Assembly: GCA_963783245.1 (NCBI GenBank)
Contig: CAWAMS010000009.1
Location: 9,556 to 73,555, forward strand
Length of the DNA stretch: 64,000 bases
Origin: Bog-473 sp963783245
GTDB taxonomy: Bacteria > Actinomycetota > Acidimicrobiia > Acidimicrobiales > RAAP-2
Direction: 5' to 3'
A program made the position numbers and the translations under genes. Position 1 is the first letter of the stretch. Every line of letters starts with the position of its first letter. Below the pieces are notes generated by a model. The model saw only the letters and a program-made list of their open reading frames with translations, searched no databases and was not told the origin of the DNA. Shown here piece by piece: positions 46,588 to 54,521 of the stretch.

Positions 46588-47447
46588 CAGACAGGACCTC
46601 CGCCACTCTCCCGCCGCCGGAACACCGGACACGACCTCTCGCCGGCAAAGTAGCGATCGTGACGGGTGCAAGCCGCGGCATCGGGAAGGGCTGCGCGCTC
46701 GAACTGGCGGTGGCCGGTGCCACGGTCTACATCACAGCAAGGACGTCGGATCGGCAGCACGAGGGCGAGCGGTCGGGCAGCCTCGAAGCCACCGTCGAGG
46801 CGATCTCCCGTGCCGATGGGACGGCGATCCCTGTCCTCTGTGATCACACCGACGATGCTGACGTCGCGTCGTTGTTCAGACGTGTCTCCCTGGAACAAGG
46901 ACGCTTGGACCTGCTCGTCAACAACGCGTTCGCAGTTCCTGGCGGCCTCGACCCGCACATCCCCTTCTGGGAAACACCACTGGGCGACTGGGACACCATG
47001 ATCGACGTCGGGACCCGATCCGCGTACGCCTGCGCGCACAACGCCACCCCCGCGATGTTGCGGACCGGAGGCGGTCTCATCGTCAACGTGAGCTCGGCCG
47101 GCGCGATCCGCTTCTTTCATCACATCGTCTATGGGATCGGCAAGGCGGCACTTGACCGGTTCACCCGGGACGCAGCACGACCTCTTGCCGCCCACAACAT
47201 CGCTGTCGTTTCCATCTGGCCGTATGTGGTACGAACTGAGCGGGTGCTGACACTTTCGGAATTTGACTTCGCACAGACGGAATCACCGCAATTTTGCGGG
47301 CGGGGAATCGTCGCGCTCGCCGCCGATCCGGATGTGTTGCGATGGACGGGGCGATCTGTCACAACGCGAAAGTTGGCGAATGAGTACGGCTTCGTCGACA
47401 TCGATGGGACACTCCCACCCGAACAACCGTGGCAGCCGCCCCACTGA
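46584..47447 (+). CDS. Short-chain dehydrogenase/reductase (DHRS1-like)
   Basis: A 287-residue classical SDR. The NAD(P)-binding motif TGASRGIG is near residue 28, NNAF near 112, the catalytic Ser is in NVSSAG, and YxxxK is YGIGKAALD. The longer middle loop and the C-terminal section resemble DHRS1-type SDRs. It overlaps the BKACE gene by ATGA and is convergent with a CoA-transferase gene, 25 bp between stops. Probably reduces or oxidises a keto or hydroxy intermediate of the local pathway. Confidence 0.9.
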   Translation: MTDRTSATLPPPEHRTRPLAGKVAIVTGASRGIGKGCALELAVAGATVYITARTSDRQHEGERSGSLEATVEAISRADGTAIPVLCDHTDDADVASLFRRVSLEQGRLDLLVNNAFAVPGGLDPHIPFWETPLGDWDTMIDVGTRSAYACAHNATPAMLRTGGGLIVNVSSAGAIRFFHHIVYGIGKAALDRFTRDAARPLAAHNIAVVSIWPYVVRTERVLTLSEFDFAQTESPQFCGRGIVALAADPDVLRWTGRSVTTRKLANEYGFVDIDGTLPPEQPWQPPH

Positions 47448-47472
47448 GCACGGCGATTCGCCTCGGCGCGCG

Positions 47473-48711
47473 CTAACGAAGTGGTCCGAACACCTCCATG
47501 TCGTGCTCACCGAGTCGCGGCGCTCGGTGACGTAGACGCCAGGGGGAGGCTCTCATCAAAAAGGGGGCGCCGGGATACGTGACTTCTGTTCGAAAGTCAG
47601 GGTTCGGGATCGTGACGGCGAACTCACGATCGACGAAGTGGGGGTCGACGAGCACCTCGTCTATCGATGCCACGATTCCGGCTGACAAGCCGCGCTCGGC
47701 GGCTCCTAAGAAGAACTCCCGCGCCGGGAGCCGCGACACGATCAACTCGAGTGCTCCACGGATAGAACCGAAGGCTGCGGTGGCCTCGACGTCCTGGCCC
47801 AACTCGGAGAAGTGCAATCCTCCACGCTCTATCCCAACCTCCAGCCAGAACGCCTCAGGGTGCTCGTCCCGGATGCCAAGTTCGTCGAGCCATTCGAGGA
47901 TCGCCCGCAACTGAGGCACCGAACCTGACGTGAACCCGATGTAGACATAGCGACCATCCACTGCTTGATGTTGAGCAGGCGTTGTAGGCTGGTCGCTGGC
48001 GTGCCGTCCGGTCTGGCGCTCGAGGACCGTCTGAGCCACGAGGTATTCGTACGTTCCTCCCTCGGTCGTGACGTTCGCAGCCGCATGCATGCTGACATCG
48101 ACATGCTGGCCGACCCCACTCTGGTCGCGTTCTATCAATGCCACGAGCGCCGCATTCGCCGCCCACAGTGATGCGATTTGATATCCCTGGTTGCCACCGC
48201 CGCGTACCGGTGGTAGCGAATGGTCGTCATAGCCGCAGTGGTAGACAGGACCAGCCCCAGCCAGCAACGTGAGGTCCGTGACGGGCTCATTTCGCCGGAC
48301 CGACAGTCGGCCGAAGGGCGTGACGGACACCCAGACGAGATGCGGGGTGATTTCCCGCATGTCACGATGGTCAACGCCGAGCGATGCCAGACGATCTGGT
48401 GGTTCGCCTTCCAATATCAAGTCTGCGCCACGAGCGAGGGAGGCGAACATCGCTCGTCCGTCGATGCGGTCGAGATCGATGACAACCCCTCGCTTACTCG
48501 TGTGATAGTGCCACCACCAAAGACTCCGTTCGGGGTCACGCACGTCATCCACAAAGGGTTCATACGTTCGACAGATGTGGCCTCCCGGTGGTTCCACGAG
48601 GACCACGTCGGCACCGAGGTCGGCCAGTAGCTTGCCGGCGAAGGCGGCGTTCTCGCTAGCCAATTCCACAACCTTGATCCCGGTCAACGGTCCGTGCAAC
48701 CCGTTCTCCAC
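47473..48711 (-). CDS. CaiB/BaiF (class III) CoA-transferase 2
   Basis: A 412-residue family III CoA-transferase, which moves CoA between carboxylic acids. N-terminal landmark GIKVVELASENAAFAGKLLADLGADVVLVEPP. Domain-swapped middle LRYHR-type stretch is seen as GNQGYQIASLWAANAALVALI, and GQHVDVSMHAAA follows the conserved G-x-G loop. It starts with GTG 48711, the base before the neighbouring CoA-transferase stop, so the two genes are tightly coupled. The two may form a heteromeric enzyme, as known for some BaiF/CaiB pairs, or act on different acids. Confidence 0.9.
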   Translation of the reverse strand: MENGLHGPLTGIKVVELASENAAFAGKLLADLGADVVLVEPPGGHICRTYEPFVDDVRDPERSLWWWHYHTSKRGVVIDLDRIDGRAMFASLARGADLILEGEPPDRLASLGVDHRDMREITPHLVWVSVTPFGRLSVRRNEPVTDLTLLAGAGPVYHCGYDDHSLPPVRGGGNQGYQIASLWAANAALVALIERDQSGVGQHVDVSMHAAANVTTEGGTYEYLVAQTVLERQTGRHASDQPTTPAQHQAVDGRYVYIGFTSGSVPQLRAILEWLDELGIRDEHPEAFWLEVGIERGGLHFSELGQDVEATAAFGSIRGALELIVSRLPAREFFLGAAERGLSAGIVASIDEVLVDPHFVDREFAVTIPNPDFRTEVTYPGAPFLMRASPWRLRHRAPRLGEHDMEVFGPLR

Positions 48712-49944
48712 TCAGATCACGCCCTCGGCCTTCAGCAAACGGCGCTCCTCGGCGTCAATACCGAGTAGGTCGCCGTAGACGTAGTCATTGTGCTCACCCA
48801 GGCATGGGGCTCCACGCTCGATCACCCAGTCCGTCCGCGAAAGGTGCACTGGAAGCCCGTCGACTCGGACGTCTCCCATGGCGGAATGCCTGACGGTCGG
48901 CCACAGACCCCACTCTTTGGCCGCTTCGTCATGGTCCATCCGATCCTCCGGACTCGCTACGGCAGCCGCGGGAACACCTGCGGAGCGGACCTCGGTGGCA
49001 ACGTCAGTCGCGTGGCGTCCTTTCGTCCAGGCGCCGAGAAGTCCGTCGAGCCGATCCTGCCCGGACAAGCGACCCTCAAGGGTCGCGAACGCCGCTTCCA
49101 TCACCCAGGATTCCTTCACCACACCACTCAATGCCTGCCAATCGGCGTCATGGCGACAGGCAACCGCAACCCACTTGTCGTCGCCCGCGCACGGGTAGAT
49201 TCCATGTGGGGCCATCGCAGGGGACCGGCTCCTGTTGCTATCCGGCGATCCAGGTCGACGCAAGGACCGGCCATTGACCGTCGTGTCCAGCACATCCGGT
49301 CCGCACAGCGTCGCACCCGCCTCCGTGAAGGAAAGATCGACGTACTGACCCTCACCCGTCCGGTTGCGGTGGATGACCGCAGCAAGCACCGCGAGGGCCA
49401 TGAAATTGGCTCCCTGGTGATCCATATAGGCGTATCCCCACCCAGCTGGTGCCTGATCGGGCAGACCACACGCGAAGGTAAGCCCACACATTGCCTGAAC
49501 GACCGGTCCCCACGTCTTATACGAGGAGTACGGCCCTGAATGTCCGTAGCCACAGCCGGAGACGTAGATGAGGTCGGGCCGATACTCGACAAGATCGTCG
49601 TAGGAGAACCCCAGCCGCTCCATGACTCCCGCTGAAAAATTCTCGGTGACGACGTCTGACGTGGCGACGAGGCGGCGCAGGAGCGCACGGCCCTTTTCCG
49701 AGCGAAGGTTGAGTGTGATACCCAGCTTCTCGACATTGTGGTTGTTGAACGCTCCCCCGAAGTTCACGCCACGCCGCTCGTCCTTGAACGGCCGGGCACC
49801 TCGGAGAATGTCCCAGCGCCCCTCACGCGACGGATCTTCGATGCGGATGACCTCAGCACCGAACGCCGCAAGCATTCGGGTCGCGCCTGCGCCAGCGAGT
49901 ACTCCGGTGAAGTCGCAGACGCGTACATGCCCGAGCGCCGACAT
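48712..49944 (-). CDS. CaiB/BaiF (class III) CoA-transferase 1
   Basis: A 410-residue family III CoA-transferase. The N-terminus is MSALGHVRVCDFTGVLAGAGATRMLAAFGAEVIRIEDP, and later GITLNLRSEKGRALLRRLVATSDVVTENFSAGVMERLG is classic for the family. I chose ATG 49944, where the family consensus begins, rather than the upstream start at 50079. It lies 29 bp after an acyl-CoA dehydrogenase gene and is adjacent to a second CoA-transferase gene. Confidence 0.9.
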   Translation of the reverse strand: MSALGHVRVCDFTGVLAGAGATRMLAAFGAEVIRIEDPSREGRWDILRGARPFKDERRGVNFGGAFNNHNVEKLGITLNLRSEKGRALLRRLVATSDVVTENFSAGVMERLGFSYDDLVEYRPDLIYVSGCGYGHSGPYSSYKTWGPVVQAMCGLTFACGLPDQAPAGWGYAYMDHQGANFMALAVLAAVIHRNRTGEGQYVDLSFTEAGATLCGPDVLDTTVNGRSLRRPGSPDSNRSRSPAMAPHGIYPCAGDDKWVAVACRHDADWQALSGVVKESWVMEAAFATLEGRLSGQDRLDGLLGAWTKGRHATDVATEVRSAGVPAAAVASPEDRMDHDEAAKEWGLWPTVRHSAMGDVRVDGLPVHLSRTDWVIERGAPCLGEHNDYVYGDLLGIDAEERRLLKAEGVI

Positions 49945-49973
49945 TGGGCTAAATGTAACAGGGGGTGCCGACC

Positions 49974-51110
49974 TCAATCTCCTGGAAGGCCGAGCGCGTG
50001 CCGGGCAACGACGTTGCGATGAATGTCGGACGTGCCGCCGGCAATGGTGCCGGCGAGCGAACCCAAGAAGTCGCGCCACCAGTCCCGATCACTCCGCGCC
50101 GCCTGAACCATGCCCGCCGGGCCTTGCATATCGATGGCCAACGACAACACCTCGGTGTAGAGCTCGGCTGTCGCGAGTTTCATCAGAAGCTGGCCAGAAC
50201 CGGCACCGGTCATAGACCGGAAACCGAGCGCGCGCAGGCATACTGCTCGTTCATATGCGGCGATGATCCGCCGGCGCATCAACGTATCGTTGTCGACGCC
50301 GAGTTCGGTGCACTGCGAAAGCAGGTCTCCGATGGCTCGATCGAGCCGGGCGACGGCCTCCATCCACATGCTTGAACGCTCATGGCCGAGCGAACCCTGG
50401 GTCACCCGCCACCCGCCGTTGAGCTGTCCCAACAGCCCGTCACGCGGAACGATGACGTCGTCGAAAAATACCTCGGCGAATTCGACCGCTCCCATAATGT
50501 TTCTCAGCGGCCGAACCGATACGCCCGGAGAGCCCATGTCGATGATCAGTGCGCTGATGCCCCGATGCTTCGGTTCCTCAGTATCGGTGCGTACATAACA
50601 GAGGCACTTGTCGGCAATGGGGGCAAAGCTGGTCCAGACCTTCTGTCCGGTGACGACGAAGCGATCGTCGTACACCTCGGCCCTCGTGCGCAGAGACGCC
50701 AGGTCGGATCCGGCGTCGGGCTCACTCATGCCGATGCACCACACCGTGTCACCCCGAATCGCAGCCGGAGCCAGTGACCGCTGACTGGCGGTCCCGAATT
50801 CCAAGAGGCTTGGTGCGGCGATCCCGTAGCCAGGGAAGTGCAAGGATCTGGGTATATTCCTTCGGGAGATCTCTTCGAGGTACAGCACCGATTGTTCAGC
50901 GGTGGCATCGCGGCCACCGAGATGACGGGGATTTGAGGGGATCATCCAACCGTTGTCAAACAGCGTCGCTTGCCATCGCCTGGCCCACTCCGGCACGAGG
51001 TTCCCCGCAGAACGTCGGTAAGAATTTGTGGCCTCTGGCGGGGCGTACTGCTCGAGGAACGACACGAGCTCAGAACGAAAGCGCTCATCTTCATTCGGCG
51101 ACATGCTCAT
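49974..51110 (-). CDS. Acyl-CoA dehydrogenase
   Basis: A 378-residue FAD-dependent acyl-CoA dehydrogenase. The mid-domain signature is CIGMSEPDAGSDLASLRTRAEV with GQKVWTSFAPIAD, and the C-terminal signature is IAGGTSDIHRNVVARHALGLP. It leads a three-gene minus-strand operon with two class III CoA-transferases, so it probably oxidises the acyl-CoA they produce. The overall design resembles the 9130-10374 protein but belongs to a separate cluster. Confidence 0.92.
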   Translation of the reverse strand: MSMSPNEDERFRSELVSFLEQYAPPEATNSYRRSAGNLVPEWARRWQATLFDNGWMIPSNPRHLGGRDATAEQSVLYLEEISRRNIPRSLHFPGYGIAAPSLLEFGTASQRSLAPAAIRGDTVWCIGMSEPDAGSDLASLRTRAEVYDDRFVVTGQKVWTSFAPIADKCLCYVRTDTEEPKHRGISALIIDMGSPGVSVRPLRNIMGAVEFAEVFFDDVIVPRDGLLGQLNGGWRVTQGSLGHERSSMWMEAVARLDRAIGDLLSQCTELGVDNDTLMRRRIIAAYERAVCLRALGFRSMTGAGSGQLLMKLATAELYTEVLSLAIDMQGPAGMVQAARSDRDWWRDFLGSLAGTIAGGTSDIHRNVVARHALGLPGD

Positions 51111-51893
51111 GGCGTTGGCTGGCCAGTGGGAACTGCCGAACGCGGTCGCCCATCGCCCTCTCCCCCAGAGCCCCTCATGTTCGAAATACTAGAACCAAGG
51201 GGCGCCGAGGCCAGCGTCGCTTCCGCCCGCGTCCTCATGGCGGACAATGAACGGTGCGCGCGATCGACATACTCCTGCTCGCCTTGCAGCTCGGGATCTT
51301 CGACCGCGGCGGGATCGGTCATACGCGCACCGACGACCGCGTCGGCCCGTTTGCCGTGGCACGGGACCTGTCGAATCCCGGCGCCGGGGCGCACCAGAAT
51401 GCCGAAAGAATGCGCCTCCAACTACCAAAAGGGGTGTATTGGAATGTGCAAAACTTTACCGGCCATATGCGGGGAATATACCTAATATTTCACGCCCGCT
51501 ACAAGCCTTTTACCAGGTAACTTGATTTCTACACTCTCATTATTCAGTACTTATTCGAAGAGGAGTTGTCACTTGTCATTGTAAGAAAAAGATCCATACG
51601 ATGCAAGCTCTTTTTCCCATGTGCGGGCCGGTCATCCGCGCCGCGCCCGGAAAACCACCGTGGCCGGCCGATTGACATCGGGTGTCCGGCGCAGCACACT
51701 CAGGGGTCGGAAATTCCGTCCCTTGGCGAGCAGGAGGTGTGCTCATGTCATGTGCAGACTTCGTCGGGATACGCCCGCGCACAATCGTTGCTTCCTAGCA
51801 ACACCCTTCCCGGCCCGGGCTATGGATTGACCGCACCGTGCGTCCTTGGCGCAACGCCTTCATGGCCAAGAAGATCCTGGGGACCTTTTCCTT
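51111..51893. other. Long non-coding, partly AT-rich stretch before rsgA
   Basis: About 780 bp without a convincing gene. Bases 51430-51620 are strikingly AT-rich compared with the flanks. At 51585-51616 an inverted repeat GAAAAAGA-N16-TCTTTTTC ends in a T-tract, a weak terminator-like structure. The few open frames have irregular codon use and no family features. Confidence 0.5.
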
Positions 51894-52976
51894 ATGGGTA
51901 ACAGCGCCGCGAGATTGCGCACGTTGGGGGCTGACGACGCCGAGCTCGAAGCGATCACAGCCCTACTCGAAACTTCACCACCGGGGACAGTGGCCGGGCG
52001 CGTTGGACGCGTCGATCGCGGGCGCTTCCAATTACTGACCGACGGCGAAGACATCTCCATAGCCACCTCCGGGGTCTCCCCGGTGTGCGTCGGGGACTGG
52101 TGCACCGTGAACCGAACCCCGGTCGCCGAGGGAGTGACCGCGACCTACACGTTGCATGAAGTACTGCCCCGTCGAACCGCACTCGTCCGCCAGTCGTCGG
52201 GGTCGCGCGTCGAGTCGCAGGCACTCGCGGCGAATATCGACACCGTCATGGTCGTCATCCCCCTCGACCGGCCCATCTTGCGCCGCCAGGTCGAACGCTT
52301 CCTCGCCCTGGCGTGGGACAGCGGCGCGCTACCCGTGCTGATACTGACCAAGGTCGATCTGGTCGACGACGAGGCCATCTCGGCTGCAGAAACCGAAGTG
52401 CTCGCGGTGAGGGGCGACGTTCCCGTGCTCAATGTCTCGGTCGTGACGGGGGCCGGCATGGACCCCGTGCGCGCGTACGTCACCGTCGGCAACACGGTGG
52501 CTCTTCTCGGCACGTCCGGTTCGGGAAAGTCCTCCCTGGTCAATGCCCTCATGGGCGCCGACGTCGTGCAGACAGGAGAGGTGCGCCAGGCGGACAGCAA
52601 AGGGCGCCACACGACCACGTGGCGCGAGCTCCTCGTGGTACCCGGAGGCGGGGCGTTGATCGACACCCCTGGGCTCAGAGAACTGGGTATGTGGGTCGAC
52701 GATGAAGGAATTGAGGCTGCGTTCGCTGATATCACGGACCTTGAGGAGCAATGCCGCTTCAACGACTGCGCGCACGGGAGTGAACCAGGTTGTGCCGTGT
52801 TGGCGGCCATTGCCGCAGGCGAGCTCTCGGCCGACCGGCTCGACAGTTACCGCAAACTCCTGAGTGAAGCGGCGTTTGCGTCGCAGAAGAACGACCATCG
52901 GCTGGCCAAGGAAGCACAAAAGGTCGGGAAGAAGCGTTCCCCCGAAGAGCGCCGCAAGTCTCGCCCCGAGGGATGA
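51894..52976 (+). CDS. rsgA: Ribosome small subunit-dependent GTPase A
   Basis: A 360-residue circularly permuted GTPase that helps mature the 30S subunit. The G motifs come in permuted order: G4 TKVD, then G1 GTSGSGKSSLVN, then G3 DTPG. An N-terminal OB fold (GRVGRVDRGRFQLLTDGED) and C-terminal zinc finger (CRFNDCAHGSEPGC) are present. The basic tail (KNDHRLAKEAQKVGKKRSPEERRK) is typical. ATG 51894 was chosen; an in-frame start at 51846 lacks conserved sequence. Confidence 0.94.
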   Translation: MGNSAARLRTLGADDAELEAITALLETSPPGTVAGRVGRVDRGRFQLLTDGEDISIATSGVSPVCVGDWCTVNRTPVAEGVTATYTLHEVLPRRTALVRQSSGSRVESQALAANIDTVMVVIPLDRPILRRQVERFLALAWDSGALPVLILTKVDLVDDEAISAAETEVLAVRGDVPVLNVSVVTGAGMDPVRAYVTVGNTVALLGTSGSGKSSLVNALMGADVVQTGEVRQADSKGRHTTTWRELLVVPGGGALIDTPGLRELGMWVDDEGIEAAFADITDLEEQCRFNDCAHGSEPGCAVLAAIAAGELSADRLDSYRKLLSEAAFASQKNDHRLAKEAQKVGKKRSPEERRKSRPEG

Positions 52977-53022
52977 GCCACAACAGGGTCGACCACTGCA
53001 CAGGGAGAGGAGTCTGGTTCTC

Positions 53023-53901
53023 ATGACCGGTGCGGAGCTCACTATCTCCGACAGCCACCTCGCCGACGTGGGCGGACTCCATGTCCACCGGTCCCTTCCA
53101 CGACGGGGGCGACGCATGGTCGGCGCCTGGTGCTTCCTTGGACCGCTTCGGTCCGCTCGACGTCACGGCCGAGCGGACGATGATCGTCGGTCCGCATCCG
53201 CACATCGGCCTGCACACCGTGACCTGGCTCCTGCGTGGAGAGGTCCTGCACTCGGACAGTCTGGGGAACCAGCAACCGATCCGTCCCGGACAACTGAACC
53301 TCATGACATCGGGACGCGGCATCGCTCACGCCGAAGACGCCCGCGGCAGGGCGAGTGGGCCCATGGACGGCGTGCAACTTTGGGTGGCCCAGCGTGAGGA
53401 CACTCGCCACGGTCCACCTGCCTTCGCGCATCACGCCGATCTGCCCGGGGTCGATCTCGATCACGGGACAGCAACCATCCTGATCGGCGAGTTCGCCGGA
53501 TCACGGTCGCCCGCCATCGTCGACTCGCCGCTGGTCGGCGTCGATATCAACGGGAGAGGACAGCTCCATCTGTCCCCTGGACCCTGACTTCGAGCATGCG
53601 ATCGCCGTGCTCCATGGGAGTGTGCGGATTGAGGAGAGACAGGCCGGGCCGAACGAGCTCGTCTACCTCGGAACGGATCGTGCAGCCCTCGAGGTCGTTC
53701 TCGACAGAGGGATCCCGGCTCCTCTTGCTCGGCGGTCGGCCGTTCGGCGAGGAGATCTCCATGTGGTGGAACTTCGTCGCTCGCGACCGAACAGAGCTGG
53801 CCCTGGCGTTCACCGATTGGCGGGACCAGACGGAGCGGTTCGGACGGGTCGAGAGCTCGCTGAGCCGCATCGAGGCGCCCCGGCCGTTCTGGCTCGGGTA
53901 A
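53023..53901 (+). CDS. Pirin-like bicupin protein (three frameshifts)
   Basis: A pirin-family bicupin of about 290 residues once frames are joined. The N-terminal cupin has the metal ligands in VGPHPHIGLHTVTWLLRGEVLHSDSLG (His-x-His-x4-His and a later Glu); the surrounding GQLNLMTSGRGIAHAE is diagnostic. The C-terminal cupin ends SMWWNFVARDRTELALAFTDW. Frame changes fall near 53135, 53575 and 53705. It starts at ATG 53023 behind GGGAGAGGAG. Pirins include quercetinases and transcription cofactors; the role here is unknown. Confidence 0.83.
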
Positions 53902-54037
53902 TGGCAGTGCTGCCCTGCAAGCCTGGGACCAGGGAGAACGGGGCCGTGGGACTCCCTGCAGCATTCGGCTACAGTGAAGGGCCGCTCAAAGGGGAGACGA
54001 ACATCGAACTGGCGAAACGCACGGCTCACGCCGTTAC

Positions 54038-54112
54038 GGACCTGTGGTGCAGCCTGGAGTGCACGCCGCCCTGTCAAGGCGGAGGTCGCGGGTTCAAATC
54101 CCGTCAGGTCCG
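54038..54112 (+). tRNA. tRNA-Asp (anticodon GTC)
   Basis: Acceptor GGACCTG pairs with CAGGTCC, the anticodon arm is CCGCC-CTGTCAA-GGCGG with anticodon GTC, and the T arm is GCGGG-TTCAAAT-CCCGT. Discriminator G. Lies 45 bp before tRNA-Phe, a common actinobacterial pair. Confidence 0.96.
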
Positions 54113-54156
54113 CCGCCAGATCCGATCGTCAACATGACGGTCGAACCTGGTCACCC

Positions 54157-54229
54157 GGTCGGGTAGCTCAGTAGGTAGAGCGCGCGCCTGAAAAGCGTGA
54201 GGTCACCGGATCGACGCCGGTCCCGACCA
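54157..54229 (+). tRNA. tRNA-Phe (anticodon GAA)
   Basis: Acceptor GGTCGGG pairs with CCCGACC; the D arm is AGCTC-AGTAGGTA-GAGC; anticodon arm CGCGC-CTGAAAA-GCGTG gives anticodon GAA. The T loop ATCGACG departs from the usual TTC at its first base but the stem ACCGG/CCGGT is perfect. Discriminator A. Confidence 0.94.
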
Positions 54230-54521
54230 CTGGAAAGAAGCATTGCGGAGGACCGTGTGCCGAGGCCCGGACGTTTGGCCGGCCCATGGTGAACAGCTCC
54301 TCGGCCCAACACATGAATTCCTGTCATGGCGAGCAGCATGGCCGAATGGATCCCCGTTTTGCCCTTTCGCAGTCTTGGCCGCGAGAGGATATGCGGTGCG
54401 ATACTTTCCAGACATTGCTTCTCAGCAGGGTCTCGTGCACTCACCGCCCATTGCACATTGGGATGCAATCAGGCATACTCCGAGCCTGCGATATCGGAAA
54501 ATGAAAGAAGGGACACGCCTG

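Noticed and set aside
51254..51520. 88-residue open frame before rsgA
   Set aside because: Irregular codon use, no ribosome binding site, no recognisable features.
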